Shown here piece by piece: positions 1-11,382 of a DNA stretch of 64,000 nt. Within the stretch, counting starts at the first letter, position 1. Each line of letters starts with the position of its first letter. The notes under the pieces were generated by a model. It had not been told where the DNA came from. It saw nothing but the letters and a program-made list of their open reading frames with translations, and made no database searches. Both the position numbers and the translations under genes were made by a program. This stretch comes from Coriolopsis trogii (taxonomy: Eukaryota > Basidiomycota > Agaricomycetes > Polyporales > Polyporaceae), in assembly GCA_020543525.1 (NCBI GenBank), contig JAHYIO010000031.1, positions 2,914,001 to 2,978,000 on the forward strand, written 5' to 3'.

Positions 1-1
1 C

Positions 2-460
2 CGCTCTGACCCCTCCGTGCCCCCAGAGATCAGGTTCCCTCCGCCCACCTCAGGGCCAGGCTCCTTCAACCGCCCGAACATCTTCCCGAACCCGTACTGG
101 GGCCTCCCTGAGGCCGAGTTCCCACTATACGACCAGTGCGACTATGCCGCGCACTTTGACCCCCACACGTTTGTGTTCGACTTGACGTTTTGCGTAAGTG
201 CTATCGTCTGTAGTGAAACCTGCGAGTCGCCCGACTGATGCTTGCAACGCGGTCCAGGGCGATTGGGCTGGTGACGGTAGCGACTATCCAAAGTCGGGCT
301 GTCCTGGAAGCTGCACAGATCGTGAGTGTCGTGGTCTCCGTTTGATTGTGTACGTCAATTCTGACAGCGACGTTGGGGTGCAGTCGTCGATAATCACCCT
401 GAAGCGTTCCAAAATGCCTACTGGGAAGTGAACGCGATGCGCATATATACTCCCATGTAG
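2..460 (+). CDS. GH16 endo-beta-1,3(4)-glucanase, 3' end
   Basis: C-terminal part of a secreted glycoside hydrolase family 16 (laminarinase-type) enzyme that cleaves cell-wall or plant beta-glucans; the gene starts outside the window. Exons 2..193, 258..321 and 384..460 join in phase. The translation carries the family's C-terminal signature: FDLTFC at the first junction, then GDWAGDGSDYPKSGCPGSC, then NHPEAFQNAYWEVNAMRIY before the stop. Cysteines in LTFC, SGCPG and GSC match positions usually conserved in fungal GH16 enzymes. The catalytic ExDxxE motif lies upstream, so activity cannot be judged. Family assignment is strong; substrate specificity is inference. Confidence 0.85.
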
Positions 461-991
461 AGACCCTCTTATTTGGCCCAGCTGACTTGCATACTGTAGT
501 GTGCACTAGTAATGTCGCATCGTATTTGACCCTAATCCCATCATACAGTCTACTTCATTTAGTTTGTGCTTCGGGTGCAGATGCAAACGCATATGTTTCT
601 TGCCAGGTTATCCTCGCCGACCCGGGCTCAATTGCAATCGGACAGAACGTTAGACTCTCATAGCCAAGAGATGATGCCTTGACAGTCTGATAGAACGACA
701 AGGCGGGGTGTACGGCTATGCCAAGCCGCGGATGCACGGGTATGTCATTGTCAAGGAACGGTGAGTATGTACAGATCGCAAGTCTCGGACTCAATTAGGC
801 GCCTATATTGGTTCTCTTCAAGCCGACATGATGCGTCAGTGCATACTCGAGCCCGGAGTCCGACTCTGTCACTCTGACGGCCTCTCATGCGAATCTGCGA
901 TGACACTCAATATGCATAAAGCACCTCTCTCGCTGCCTCAGCCTGGTACACCCAGCCACACCCCCCTCTGCGACGACCTCCGTACCCAACT

Positions 992-1995
992 ATGCCTTCT
1001 CAAGCAGCTGCCCGTGCAGCGAACGCCACCTTCTCTCCCTCCTACTTCCCTATCGCCGTCTTCGTCGGTGGTACCTCGGGCATAGGCAAAGCCTGCGTCG
1101 AAGCCTACACAAAAGGCAACGCGCACATTGTCATCGTCGGCCGCAACAAGTCCGTCGCGGACGAAATCCTCGCCTCTTTCCCCAAGCCCACGCAGCCCGA
1201 GGCCAAGCACGAGTTCGTCTCCTCCGATGTCTTCCTAAGCGCAACGTCCAGGCGACGACGGCCCTCTTCCGCGAACGCCTCCCGAAGATCAACTTCCTCG
1301 TCCTCTCCCCAGGGTTCTTCACCCTCCGCGGCGGCCGGGACGAGACCGCGGAGGGCATAGACAAGCGGCTTGCGCTTCACTACTACGCTCGCTGGAAGTT
1401 CGTCTATGGCCTCCTCCCGCTCGTGCGCCAAGCGAAGGATGCAGGAGAGGACGCGAAGATCATGTCCATCCTCGCCGCAGGGGTACGCGGCGCGGTCGAC
1501 CTCGACGACCCCGGGCTCAAGAAAACAAACCTACCAGGTAGCCAAGGCGAGAGCCGCGTCGCCCACATACACCGATCTGATGTTCGAGGTGTGTTCCGTT
1601 CGCGCATCGCGCATCCTCTCGCGTCCGCACGCTCATCGTCCTCATCGTCCTCTCGCGGACGGCATCGCAGCACCACGCGCTGGACAACCCAGACATCGCG
1701 TTCATACACGTCCACCCCGGCTTGGTCGACACCCCTCTCCTCCGCCAGACCCATTGGGCCCTCCGTCCCCTCAACTGGGCTGACCAGCGCGCTCGCAACC
1801 CGTCCAGAGGACTGCGCCGAATACATGCTCTACGCCCTCTTCCAGAGCGACAAAGGCCTCTGTCGGCGCAACAGGTCGGGCGACGACATCGGCCGGACCA
1901 ATTGGTACGGCACAGACAACGAACGAGAGGCCGTCTGGGAGCACACGTAAGAAGAAATCGAGCGCGCCCTCACCGTGGACATTGGTTCTGCGTGA
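992..1995 (+). pseudogene. Decayed copy of the SDR gene at 27.5-28.5 kb
   Basis: Starts like the intact SDR (MPSQAAARAANATFSPSYF, Rossmann motif GGTSGIG, then VGRNKS), then breaks. One base is lost near 1236 (cctaagcgc against cctcatgcgc in the intact copy). A net +4 lies near 1512-1525. Another shift lies near 1777 in the LNW region, and a TAA sits at 1948-1950 where the intact gene encodes Lys (cacacg-taa against cacacg-aag). Three codons after CVEA are also missing. Homology continues upstream of the ATG to about 818, including a shared CATAAAGCACCTCTC element, so the promoter was duplicated too. It lies in inverted orientation to the intact copy. No single-frame protein can be made. Confidence 0.9.
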
Positions 1996-2008
1996 GAAAC
2001 TCAGAGCG

Positions 2009-2043
2009 CCCCCCCCCCCCCCCCCCCACCCTCTTTTTTTTTT
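2009..2043. repeat. C19 homopolymer followed by T10
   Basis: Nineteen consecutive C (2009-2027), a short spacer and ten T (2034-2043), just past the end of the SDR pseudogene. Simple sequence; length may be unreliable in assembly. Confidence 0.9.
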
Positions 2044-2909
2044 GGATTCAACACTCTTGTATACCGCTCATAAGAATACAGGCGCGGTAATAACAACACT
2101 TGTACCCAGACCCCGCCGAACGCTCAATGCCAGCCTTATTTCCCATCAACGGACTGCCCACAGTGTCCTCCCCAACTATGGGTGGAAGGTGTTCTGCGCG
2201 ATGTCGACCCAATGGATCTGCCTTCCTGGGTGGGACCCAGCTGCTAATCGGCGCGTGTGATGTCGTGGCGGTCGAGATGGACCTGCGTCTTGACGGATGC
2301 TCGACCGTTGGTGGGCGTGGGTGCGCGCGCGCAGCGGGTCGTACCGATCCCGCCACACAAGTCGACCAGTGCAGGCGCCAAGTCTCCCCAGATGGCCCCA
2401 AAACGTGTGTTGGCGGCGCACTGCCGCTTAGCGAGGTTGCCTCCGCTGTGACCAAGTTTGACTCCACCGTCGACGACAATCCATACCCTCCATCCTCCTT
2501 AGTCTCCCAAAGCCTCCCTTCCACATGCCCGCCGTGCCGTTCCACACCTACACCGATCCAAGCGATGGCTTCTGGGGGGCGACGGGATTGGTGTAGTGTT
2601 TTGAGCGGAATTCTCCTTCCATCTCCCGTCATCCTCGCGGGTCCAGCCTTTTCTTCTCTCATGTTTTCCGGCTAGTGCTGTATCCAGCACGCGTGGCATA
2701 TATGGCCCGCTCTGAAATGGCATGAGCAGCGTGTGAGTGCCGGTGCAGCGATAATCAACATCGCGAACTTGCAAGTTGCAAGTCACGGGTAGGCGGACAC
2801 ACCGAACATATGATATGCCCAAGTGTTAGAGGACACTTCTAACTTACAGCTCTGGACTTCGGAAGAAAGGCCCCGCGTCCATAACGCACAGGGGGAAACC
2901 CTAGATATC
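2044..2909. other. Intergenic, no supported gene
   Basis: Open frames of about 190-200 codons occur on both strands here (2100-2675 and 2048-2662), but they overlap antisense, are low-complexity in translation and show no motif or splice structure. I see no gene. Confidence 0.5.
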
Positions 2910-2998
2910 GCCCGCCTAGCTCAATCGGATAGAGCGTCAGACTCTTATGAGCAATTGCGGGTATCTGAAGGCTGCGAGTTCGACCCTCGCGGTGGGCT
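2910..2998 (+). tRNA. tRNA-Lys(CUU), intron-containing
   Basis: A full cloverleaf can be drawn: acceptor GCCCGCC/GGTGGGC, D arm GCTCAATCGGATAGAGC, anticodon stem TCAGA/TCTGA, T arm GCGAG-TTCGACC-CTCGC with A and B boxes in place. The anticodon loop reads CT-CTT-A, giving CUU (Lys). A 15-nt intron (TGAGCAATTGCGGGT) sits one base 3' of the anticodon, the canonical nuclear position. The Pol III terminator TTTT follows within about 10 nt. Nearly identical copies are at 3430-3518 (minus strand) and 27070-27158. Confidence 0.92.
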
Positions 2999-3429
2999 AG
3001 TATCTTTTGCATTTGCTCCTAATACGACGAATGTTCTTGTCCACTGGAAGAATTTTGCAGCTCAGCAAGGGTACCCTACAAGCTAAAGGTAAGTTATGAG
3101 GATCAGATTCCACGACAAGCAGGCGCAGAGCAACCGCAGATTGCTTCCTCACGACGGAAGCCGAGTGGGAATGACCCGGAATGTTATGCATAGAGTCATT
3201 TCGACCCTGGAATGTATCATGATCTCCGTCTTATTCGCAGGAGCATATGGTCCCTGTCAGCTCTCACCCACGCTCATTGACTCTTGTAAGTATGCATACA
3301 TCTCTACAAACGTAAGATTGGTCTTGGTCCTCTTGAGAGGATACGCAACGGGAACGATGGACAGTAAATACGCTTACAAGGACGTTCCAAGTTCCAACAT
3401 ACTGATCAAGAACCGAAACAAAAGATACT

Positions 3430-3518
3430 AGCCCACCGCGAGGGTCGAACTCGCAGCCTTCAGATACCCGCAATTGCTCGTAAGAGTCTGACGCTCTATC
3501 CGATTGAGCTAGGCGGGC
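3430..3518 (-). tRNA. tRNA-Lys(CUU), intron-containing, inverted copy
   Basis: Same gene as at 2910-2998 but on the opposite strand. The intron differs by one base (CGAGCAATTGCGGGT). The first bases of the 3' flank (AGTATCTTTTG, with terminator) are shared, so the duplicated unit slightly exceeds the tRNA. The two copies form an inverted repeat with about 430 bp between them. Confidence 0.92.
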
Positions 3519-3755
3519 GATATTAACTATATTATGGACTAATATATAATCACAAATCTGGAACAAGTCCCTGTATAATTGAATACCATGCAGTTGCTCC
3601 TGGGAGCACACTCCTCGTCGCATCCAACCGATCTATAAGTACTCTATATGTACGCTACGTTTACCAGTATAACTGCCATTGTGAAGTAAGACTATACACT
3701 GAGCCGGTACATGTGACAATTGGTACATCACGATTCATACAGAAAAAGTCATCGT

Positions 3756-6068
3756 TCACCATTTCTCTAGCTTTTCGACGGACTCTGGGGGAGAAGGGGA
3801 TGGCGTTGAAGGGGGCGGGAACCTCGGCGTCCTGTCTTGCATAGGTAAGGGCAAAGGTACTTGCTCTGAACGGTCGGTCTGCACGTCCGTCTCCCGCGTA
3901 ACAATAATCTGTAATACGATGGAGAGGGGCGAATGAGGGATACGAAACGGAGAGCGAGACGGGAAGATAACATACCTGCAGAGCGCCTTCGCCGATGCTG
4001 CCATGCGAGGTCGTATGCCGCGCAACGGCCGTGTTGCTGCGCTTGAGCATGGACGAGTGCGCGCGGGGCAACGGGCGGATGTCCGCAAATGGGGGCCCGC
4101 GAGGGAAGCGCGCGCTCTGAGACCGGTTACTGTCCGAATCGTCGAGCTCGTCGATGAAGCCGAGGGAGCGCGTGCCTTTGCGGTCGGCAACATCCCCGAC
4201 GCTCGAGAGCTCGACGTCCGAGTCGGTAGTGCGGGGGTGCTTGCTCCCGTTGCTCGTGGAGGCGCGTCGGGTGACGGCGTCGAAGACGCGGGGGAAGCGG
4301 GCGCGGATCCCGCCCGAGTGTGGGGCATCGTCGGAGGTGTGGTAGAGGACGATGTTGGACGTGTAGTTTTTCGGATCTGGGCCTCCGCTTGGCTCCTGTG
4401 AACGCTCGACGGCGTCGTCGGCGTGGCCTGAGGTCACCCAGGAGAGAATAGCGGCGTTGATGACGACCTGTAGTCATCCAGATGTCAATGTTCAGAACGA
4501 GAGTGGGAAGAGGAAGACGAACATCGGTACCGCAGCTAGCGAGACAGACCCATGCGAGCTGCTGTCCGTGCATAATTGTTAAGACAAGTATATTAACACA
4601 CGAGGTAGTCAACGCGACGCCCGCGGCCCTGCGTGTCATATTGGGCTCGAGTGAGCTGACGGATGAACACAGTGTACTGGGCAACGTACCACAGAGTGCG
4701 AATCGCAACGCCTTTAAGGGCAGTGGTAAACTGGCGGTCGAGCAAAGGCCAAACAAAGAGCCCTGTGAGAACAATGTTGATGCATCTGCATGGCACGATG
4801 GATTAGTGTGGGTGACCCGCTGATGGTACATGGGATACACGCACAAGTCGTAGATGAGGAGTGTGAGAGACGCCGCGCGGGTGAGCCCAATGACGCACGC
4901 GCCATCCCCGCGGAAGAATGCGATACGTCCTGGATACGCTAAGTTAAGGATCAAGCCAATCATACTATGCTAACGACCACGTACCCCATATCATCAAGCC
5001 GATGACACCGACGTAGATGATGATGACGGCGAGGCAGCTGAGGTACACCTTCGACCGAAATCGTTGCCTGTGACTGCTGGTCCATACGACGTACACCTTC
5101 TCCGCTGACATGGGGAGGGCATGAGACCCGCAATGTAAAATAGAAGGATAAACGTACCCAAGAACAGGTAGATGAGAATCTTGGAAGAGGCGTAGAAGAT
5201 GATGCAGTTCAGGATGCCCATAACGCAGACCGTTCCGTTCAACTCCATACCCGTGCCATGCACCAACACACCCGCTGCTCGCGACGTTAGAGGGGAACAC
5301 GCCGGGTTCAATCGACATACTTGTGAATTGAAAAGCCCACCTGTATGCAGGGTTAGAGGGAGTTCCGATCATAATATAGACGAGAGAACGCACGAGTCAA
5401 TCAGAGTGAGAATGATGAGCAGCTTCGGCCATGTCACGCGGTTCAGCTGAAAAGAAGCGAGCTCTGACCACTGCAGCTTGAGAGCCAACAAGTAGGACAG
5501 AACAGACACGCCTGGAGTACAATCAGTCCCCCGTACACTTGTCGACAATGCCAACATACCGATCAAATGAATGACTGAGCTTAGGACCTCCATGCCCACG
5601 TTCTCGAACTGCCTCGTCTGCACGGACGCCGCGAGGAGGTGTACGGAAGCCATGTCAACTGCAAGGAGGGGGATGGTCCAAAGGTTGCGAACGAGGAAGA
5701 ACGAGGGGAGGTAGGACAGTCCACCCAAGCCAGAATCTCATCTTTGGTCTTCATATATCTAGTTGACACCCGCGCGCAAATCCTCCGTCCAAATTACGAA
5801 GCTGCGTTCAAAAGCCTGGAACCAATGAGCATCTGCAGCCCAAGCCAGTATCCGGAGGCCGCGTAAGGAATCCCGCCACCCACAACGATCGACGCGTACC
5901 CATTTGCCGCCCGCTGCCGCCGACGTCAAAGGGGTACGCTAATCTCACAGCGTACGCGAGCGGTGCGATGTAAAAATCTTGAAAATCACGCCGATCGGTG
6001 TCCGGGATACTGGGACCTGACAGTATACGACGGTAGGTGCCTGGCTTTACCGTGGGACGAGGCTGCAT
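3756..6068 (-). CDS. Fungal seven-transmembrane protein, unknown function
   Basis: Multi-exon integral membrane protein. Downstream exons join in phase: 5560-5736, 5394-5511, 5321-5340 (20 nt), 5158-5274, 4985-5104, 4845-4929, 4690-4785, 4523-4628, 3976-4467, 3756-3908. Hydrophobic helices are visible around YLPSFFLVRNLW, VSVLSYLLALKLQW, VCVMGILNCIIFYAS, YLSCLAVIIIYVGVIGLMIW, LIYDLCINIVLTGLFVWPLL, AGVALTTSCVNILVLTI and CGTDVVINAAILSW. A Ser/Arg/Asp-rich cytosolic tail of about 190 residues follows. The GDGACVIGL stretch and the layout resemble a receptor-like family I have seen in basidiomycetes, but I cannot name it. The N-terminal 90 or so codons (from an ATG near 6068, with a possible 35-nt intron) are tentative, as is one donor (5394 or 5382). 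Confidence 0.7.
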
Positions 6069-6271
6069 TGTATGTCGCCCGCAACCGCCGACCCATAAGG
6101 AGGCGTCGCGGATTCCGCCGATTGGATGCTCGAGGCCTGCTCCCTTCCGGCCTGCGACAGGACCGGGGATGGATCCCGGCGATATAGTCGATTAGGCCCC
6201 TGAGGCCCGAGGACGCTGTCATCGACCTGCGCTAGTACTCGAGCATATATGCGGTGAAAGGGTCGCCACCA

Positions 6272-7414
6272 TCATTGCTTCAAATTGCCCTCGATATACA
6301 GCGCAAACTTGTCCGCTATGCTCTCTTCGCTCCAGTCCACCGCGCCCCTCTCTGTCGTGCCAAGGGTGATCGCCTTCTTATGGACGGTGACGAACTGCCG
6401 CTTGAGCCGCTGGAGTTCGGATAGGGTGATGTTCCGGGACGGAAGGTCCACCTTGGGTTTCAGCGTCGAGGACAGAGAGAGCGTGACGGGGCCTCCAAGG
6501 CTGCCAGATGCGGCCTGTTCCGCCATGATAGCGGCGACCATGGCGGTGGAAGTGTGCTCGAGTGTTCGCAAGGCATCGGTGGGGGCTTTGGGGACCTGTT
6601 CGGAACAGATGGTATCACACGAGATCGTGAGTTGACGTGGACGCGACGACGCAAGGGACACGCTACGTACCGCTTGCGTTCCTGCATTTGGAGGCTTGAT
6701 GTTTCCTTCAGTCACTGCCTTCCAGATGTCGTCAGCAGGGACGTCTGCGTCAGTCCAAGGGACAGTGAATAGGGGCGAGTCCCAGCGGACCATGGACGAC
6801 GGCTCTTCGTAGCGCATAAGAAGGCTTTCGAGTCTGGACCCGGGGCGTTCAGTCCCAATTTCCGCTCTTTCCGGACAGCACTCACGTTTCCGGTGGATAG
6901 GCATGGCCGTCTTGGCGGGATGCGTTCCACTCCTTGCATTGGTCGGGTGTGGCGACGACGAAGAGCTACTTTCGAGACCCAGTCCAATCGGTGTGAACAA
7001 AATGGTGATAGGTAGCGTAAGATGCTTACTGTGCAGACTCGCAGTTTATGCTCTCTGGCTGCACAGTACATCTGATAACGGAAGCCCTTGATGTAGTTCA
7101 GGGAGTCGACGATGAGGATCGTGTCTTGACCCATTTGCCTCTGCATCGCCGTGAATAGTGCTGCTCTTGCTGGCTTTTCTGCTCGGCCATCTGAAGACAT
7201 ATTAATTGCCCGCGATGGAGTGTGGAGATATCGTATCCTCACCGCTGTAGACATTGCGTTCGATGTTCAAGCTGTCGTCCGATACGATGACAACTTTCAG
7301 CCGAGGGCCTTCATACAAAGGATCCCGCAACCTCGCCTCAAGGTGGTTCTTGAGCTGATCAGCCCTTCTTGATTTGCCTGCAGACGGATACCCAGATATT
7401 GTGATGAGAGCCAT
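6272..7414 (-). CDS. KTI12: KTI12, Elongator-associated ATP-binding protein
   Basis: Exons 7243-7414, 7030-7190, 6886-6965, 6671-6833 and 6272-6595 join in phase to 299 codons, the usual KTI12 length. The N-terminus MALITISGYPSAGKSRRAD holds the P-loop (GYPSAGKS). The second exon carries ILIVDSLNYIKGFRYQMYC, the family's Walker-B-like block. Then come ATPDQCKEWNASR and LLMRYEEPSSMVRWDSPLF, both highly conserved, and a C-terminus ending KFALYIEGNLKQ. KTI12 binds Elongator and tRNA and is needed for wobble-uridine modification in the cytoplasm. All introns are 51-74 nt GT-AG. The gene is divergent from the phosphatase gene at 8268. Confidence 0.93.
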
Positions 7415-8267
7415 TGAAACACTCCAGTTATTCAGGCAACGGTGATGGTGAAAGGCAAAGAAGATATATTTGCGAACGCTCTACTCTACTGGGATCCCTC
7501 GAGCTGAGAGCTCTCATCGGGAAGAGGGTTTTCCAAAAATTGCTGAAAGCCGAAGCTAACAGACGTGTTCGGATGTGTAATTTGCAATCAGCAAAAGACT
7601 GTGCCTCGGTAAAGACCTCACTGGCGACAGTACGTGCCCGAGCACAAGAATGGAGAAATACAACGCGCGGTGGCCGCCTTATATCGGCCACGGGCGCGCG
7701 CACGGACCATGCCCCCAAACACTCGCGCTTGCGGGTGAGTTTGCTGCGCGACAACTTCTGCGAGGCCGCAACCGATGTCGAATTTGTTACAGATGGACGT
7801 CGTCAAGAAGACTCCCAACAAAGATTGCCTACCAGCGGGCACATGGAGGGTGGCACTTGGGACAGTTTGGGACAGACAGGGATTGGTTCCCGACAGAGAC
7901 GAACTGGACCAGATCAAAATGGTAGACGCGAGCCGCTCAGCTGCGCCCGTGTGCGTGCCCGCTCCCGCGACGTGAACGTGAAGATGGAGGGCCATTAAGG
8001 TCCCATGGACGAGGTCGGCGCGTGTGCGAGGCCTGCAACACAGCAACGAGGCGACGTTTATGAACGTCGACGAAGCGGCGGGGATGAGGGAAGACGCGGC
8101 GAGCGGACCGCGCATTAGCCTGACAGCGACAAGCGGGCAGGCGCCGGAGGGCGGCTGTTGAGAGAAGGGGCCGTCGTTGATGGACAACGGCGAGAGACTC
8201 TCCTGGTCGCTTTCTGCCTCGTCCCTCCTCCTGCCCTCTCCGTCCCTCACCGCGAGCTCGCGAGGCT
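7415..8267. promoter_or_regulatory. Divergent intergenic region, KTI12 / PSR1-like
   Basis: 853 bp between two divergent start codons. Overlapping open frames on both strands (up to about 210 codons) have biased, motif-free translations and I do not call them genes. No specific regulatory element recognised. Confidence 0.4.
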
Positions 8268-10195
8268 ATGGTCAACGCTGCCTCCGAGCCATCCTCTGAC
8301 TGTGTACAGGTGTGTCGTGGGTTATCTCTCGCGTCTACGCGCGCATCCCGGCTGAGCGTTCCCCCATCCCTGCAAGGCGTCAGACGGATTGGTTAGACAA
8401 CCCGAGTCTACATCCCATCCCGCAGAAGCCTCCTCGTCCTCCTCGCACACACTTGCTCGCGAAGATCGCCGCGAGACATTTGGCGCAGTCTCCTCTGCGC
8501 ATCCTCAATCTGCCGAAGTCGGGTTATCGGCCGCGGACGCTCACTCGTTAACAAGCGACACCCATAGCACCACCGGGCAGGACCCGTCCGCCTCGTACCC
8601 TACACAAACTGACCTTTCTGCCACCTCCGATCCGCCTACAACCATGTCGGGCACCGCTGTTTCCATCGCCGCGTCCCCGGCAAAGCCGGATGATGACACT
8701 TACAGGGAGAAGGAGAAGGACTCCGGCACGACTGCTTACACTGCTCCCGCGGGCAAGCGTCGCAGAGATGGCCAGTCGGTTTCTGAAGGTGGAATGACGT
8801 CCTCAACCCTGACAGATCTTCCATCCTTACCAGAGGACTCGAAGACGCCTTCGAAGCGCGCCAAAAAGTCGCTCTTCTTCAAGTTCACGCGTCTTTGCAA
8901 GTCATGCGTGCAAGCCCAGCACACTCACCCCATCGACCTCGACGAGGGCGCATCACAACCGCAGGAGCACGAGAAGCGGGCGCTGCAGGAGGGCGAGAAC
9001 GCTCACGGAACTCACTCTTCCACATCAACATCAGGTAGATGCTCATCTCTCCATCTGTCTATACGCCGCTGAACATGGACGCAGTCAATCCGCCAACTCT
9101 TCCACCTATCACAATCCCGAAGACAGTCGATACCGAAGTCATTGTTCCACCAACACCCACTAAGCAGCTCCTGCCACTCTCGGAGACGGATGGTCTAACA
9201 TCGGGCGCTGTTCAGCCGCCTGGCTCAACAGGTGAGAACATCGCACATCCCCATACCTATGAGAAGAAGGTTCCCCGGGACGGTAGCGACTCCTCGGACA
9301 GCTCGTTCACTGAGGAGGGTAACTTCCATGACATGATTGCGATCAGTGAAGTCGAGGATGAGGAACAGCGGTTAATCAGGATGGGAGGCACTGGGATCCC
9401 TATTGGACCCGTGAGTGAAGCTGCTATATGCGCCGGCACCATGTTCTAACCATTCATGAAGGACGGTCAACCGAAACCTCTTCTGCCGCCCCTTGCGCCT
9501 GAGCACGCAGGTCGCAAGTGCTTAGTACTTGACTTGGACGAAACACTCGTTCACAGTAGCTTGAAGGTGTGTGGCCTTATATGCCCCAGCGAGGATCTCC
9601 CTAATCGCACACCACATAGGCCGTCCCATCGCCTGATTACATCGTTCCGGTGGAGATCGAGGCTTATTGGCATAACTTTTACGTGCTTAAAAGGCCAGGA
9701 GTTGACGAGTTCCTGCGGCGAATGGGAGAAATATACGAAGTGGTCGTTTTCACTGCTAGTTTGAGCAAGGTACGTCGCTCTCGATAGAATCAACCAACTA
9801 TATGCTGACAGGCTTCGTCTGCTCGTCTTAAGTACGCCGATCCTGTTCTTGATAGGTTGGACCCGTACAGATCTGTGGCGCATCGCCTCTTCCGAGAGAG
9901 CTGTTACAACCACAAAGGGAATTACGTCAAGGTATACCGCATGACTGTCGATTTCGTGCACTCTTGCTGAACCATAACCTAGGACCTATCACAACTAGGG
10001 CGCCCAGTGAAGGACACTATCATCCTCGACAACTCTCCCGCCTCCTACATTTTCCATCCCCACAACGCCGTACCCGTCTCCTCATGGTTCAACGACCCAC
10101 ATGACACAGAGCTTACGGATCTCTGCCCCTTCCTTGCCGACCTCGTCCACGTTGATGACGTGCGCGGGATCCTGAACCCTGCAGTGGAACACTAA
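8268..10195 (+). CDS. PSR1/SCP-type HAD phosphatase (NLI-interacting-factor-like)
   Basis: Seven exons: 8268-8309, 8377-9034, 9085-9410, 9462-9566, 9620-9769, 9833-9931 and 9983-10195. They join in phase to 530 codons. The C-terminal 190 residues are an FCP1-homology domain: [16 protein letters not shown] (catalytic DxDxT), [57 protein letters not shown] and [19 protein letters not shown]. Known relatives are yeast Psr1/Psr2, membrane phosphatases acting in sodium and general stress response with Whi2. The first 330 residues are Ser/Thr-rich and disordered. The predicted N-terminus ([10 protein letters not shown]) lacks the Cys pair that lipidates yeast Psr1, so membrane anchoring is uncertain; an alternative start at 8644 is possible. 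Confidence 0.9.
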
Positions 10196-11382
10196 ACGCC
10201 TTGAGCTGTTCTACCCTTGCAGGCTCGCCTCACCTCTGCTAGCTATGCAGACGTGTACCATCAAGTCGCTGACGACCATTAGGTGCTTCAGATCACGGCC
10301 GACCCATCGACATCGTAGCAGTGCGATAGCATGGAAACTCACTCGGCCTCCGTCCGTCCGTCCGAAAGACCACGCGTTTGCGCGTCTTCTCCACACTCCT
10401 TCGTCCGTTTCCCGTCCGTCTCTTGTATCCGCCCAGGGCCGCCGCCTATACCCCCGCATCGCAGTCGGTCTGCTCCTTCATTTTCCGGCATTCGGCACGC
10501 TTTGGATCTTCAATTGCTGTTCTCTTACATTGCAAGTCGCAAGACGCATCGCGCATTGGTCGCTCGCTGTCCCCGCACAACTAGGTGTATCACTACTATC
10601 GATAGGGCCGGATGGAACACAATCTCCCGCGGGCTGTCAGTGCCTCCGCCTTTTACCACTACCTCGCCGCACTCTAAAGCACGCGCGCATTGATATGCTC
10701 GTATCTAGTCGCACGCGTACGTGGTCACTCATTGTCAATCGCTGTCAGAGCACTCAACGCTAACGCGAACCTTGCCTTTTCCTACCGCGCTCGATATCCA
10801 CGCCCGTTCGTTACTGACGTGCTCTGCGCTCCGCCTGGCACCGCACGCAGTTTCCCAAAACCTGTCCATACCGCATCTATTTATTCCGATACCCTCGTTT
10901 ACATCGTCCCTCTTTGGTTGTTACCTTTGGTTGTTGTTTTCTTCCCCCCCTCTCTTGCCCACACGCATCCGATGACGAATATAGCCACGATCTCGAATCT
11001 GCTCTCGCTCGGCCCGCCGGTTTCTGCTTTGGGCGGGACAGTCAGCGTGATTCAGGTGAGCTCATTCCCCGATTCCTGGGTGATTGAGGGATCATCGCTC
11101 GTACTCTCGAGCCTCGACTTTCGCGCTCCGTGATCTCACAGGTGTAGACGTACGCGGGAACGCAGGCCTAACCGGCGTAGGAAGGCTCTAGAGCCCCTGT
11201 GAGTGGCTTCATAGCCTGGTTTCACAAAGTCAGTATCCAGTCCGTCGGCCTGTTGACCGGTTGACCTACTGTCGTCAGCGTCAGTTTGAAGCGGCTCATA
11301 CCTTTTCATATTCGATGTTTGGTCATATTAACATTGTGAACATGTACTGATATATAACGGAGACCATCCGTATCCGTAGGTC
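10196..11382. other. Long intergenic region with pyrimidine-rich tract and an orphan exon-like piece
   Basis: Positions 10300-10960 are rich in C and T, as seen in fungal promoters and leaders. An ATG at 10971 opens 28 codons (beginning MTNIATISNLLSLG, ending SVIQ) followed by a good donor (gtgagctc at 11055), but the nearest acceptor leads straight to TAG. This looks like the first exon of a truncated gene. Bases 11088-11210 resemble 12410-12520 inside the tandem array that follows. Confidence 0.4.

Noticed and set aside
2048..2662. 204-codon minus-strand frame and overlapping plus-strand frame
   Set aside because: Mutually antisense, compositionally biased, no recognisable domain; treated as intergenic.
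7618..8250. 210-codon minus-strand frame between KTI12 and the phosphatase gene
   Set aside because: No motif and no homologue recognised; overlaps plausible promoter regions of two divergent genes.
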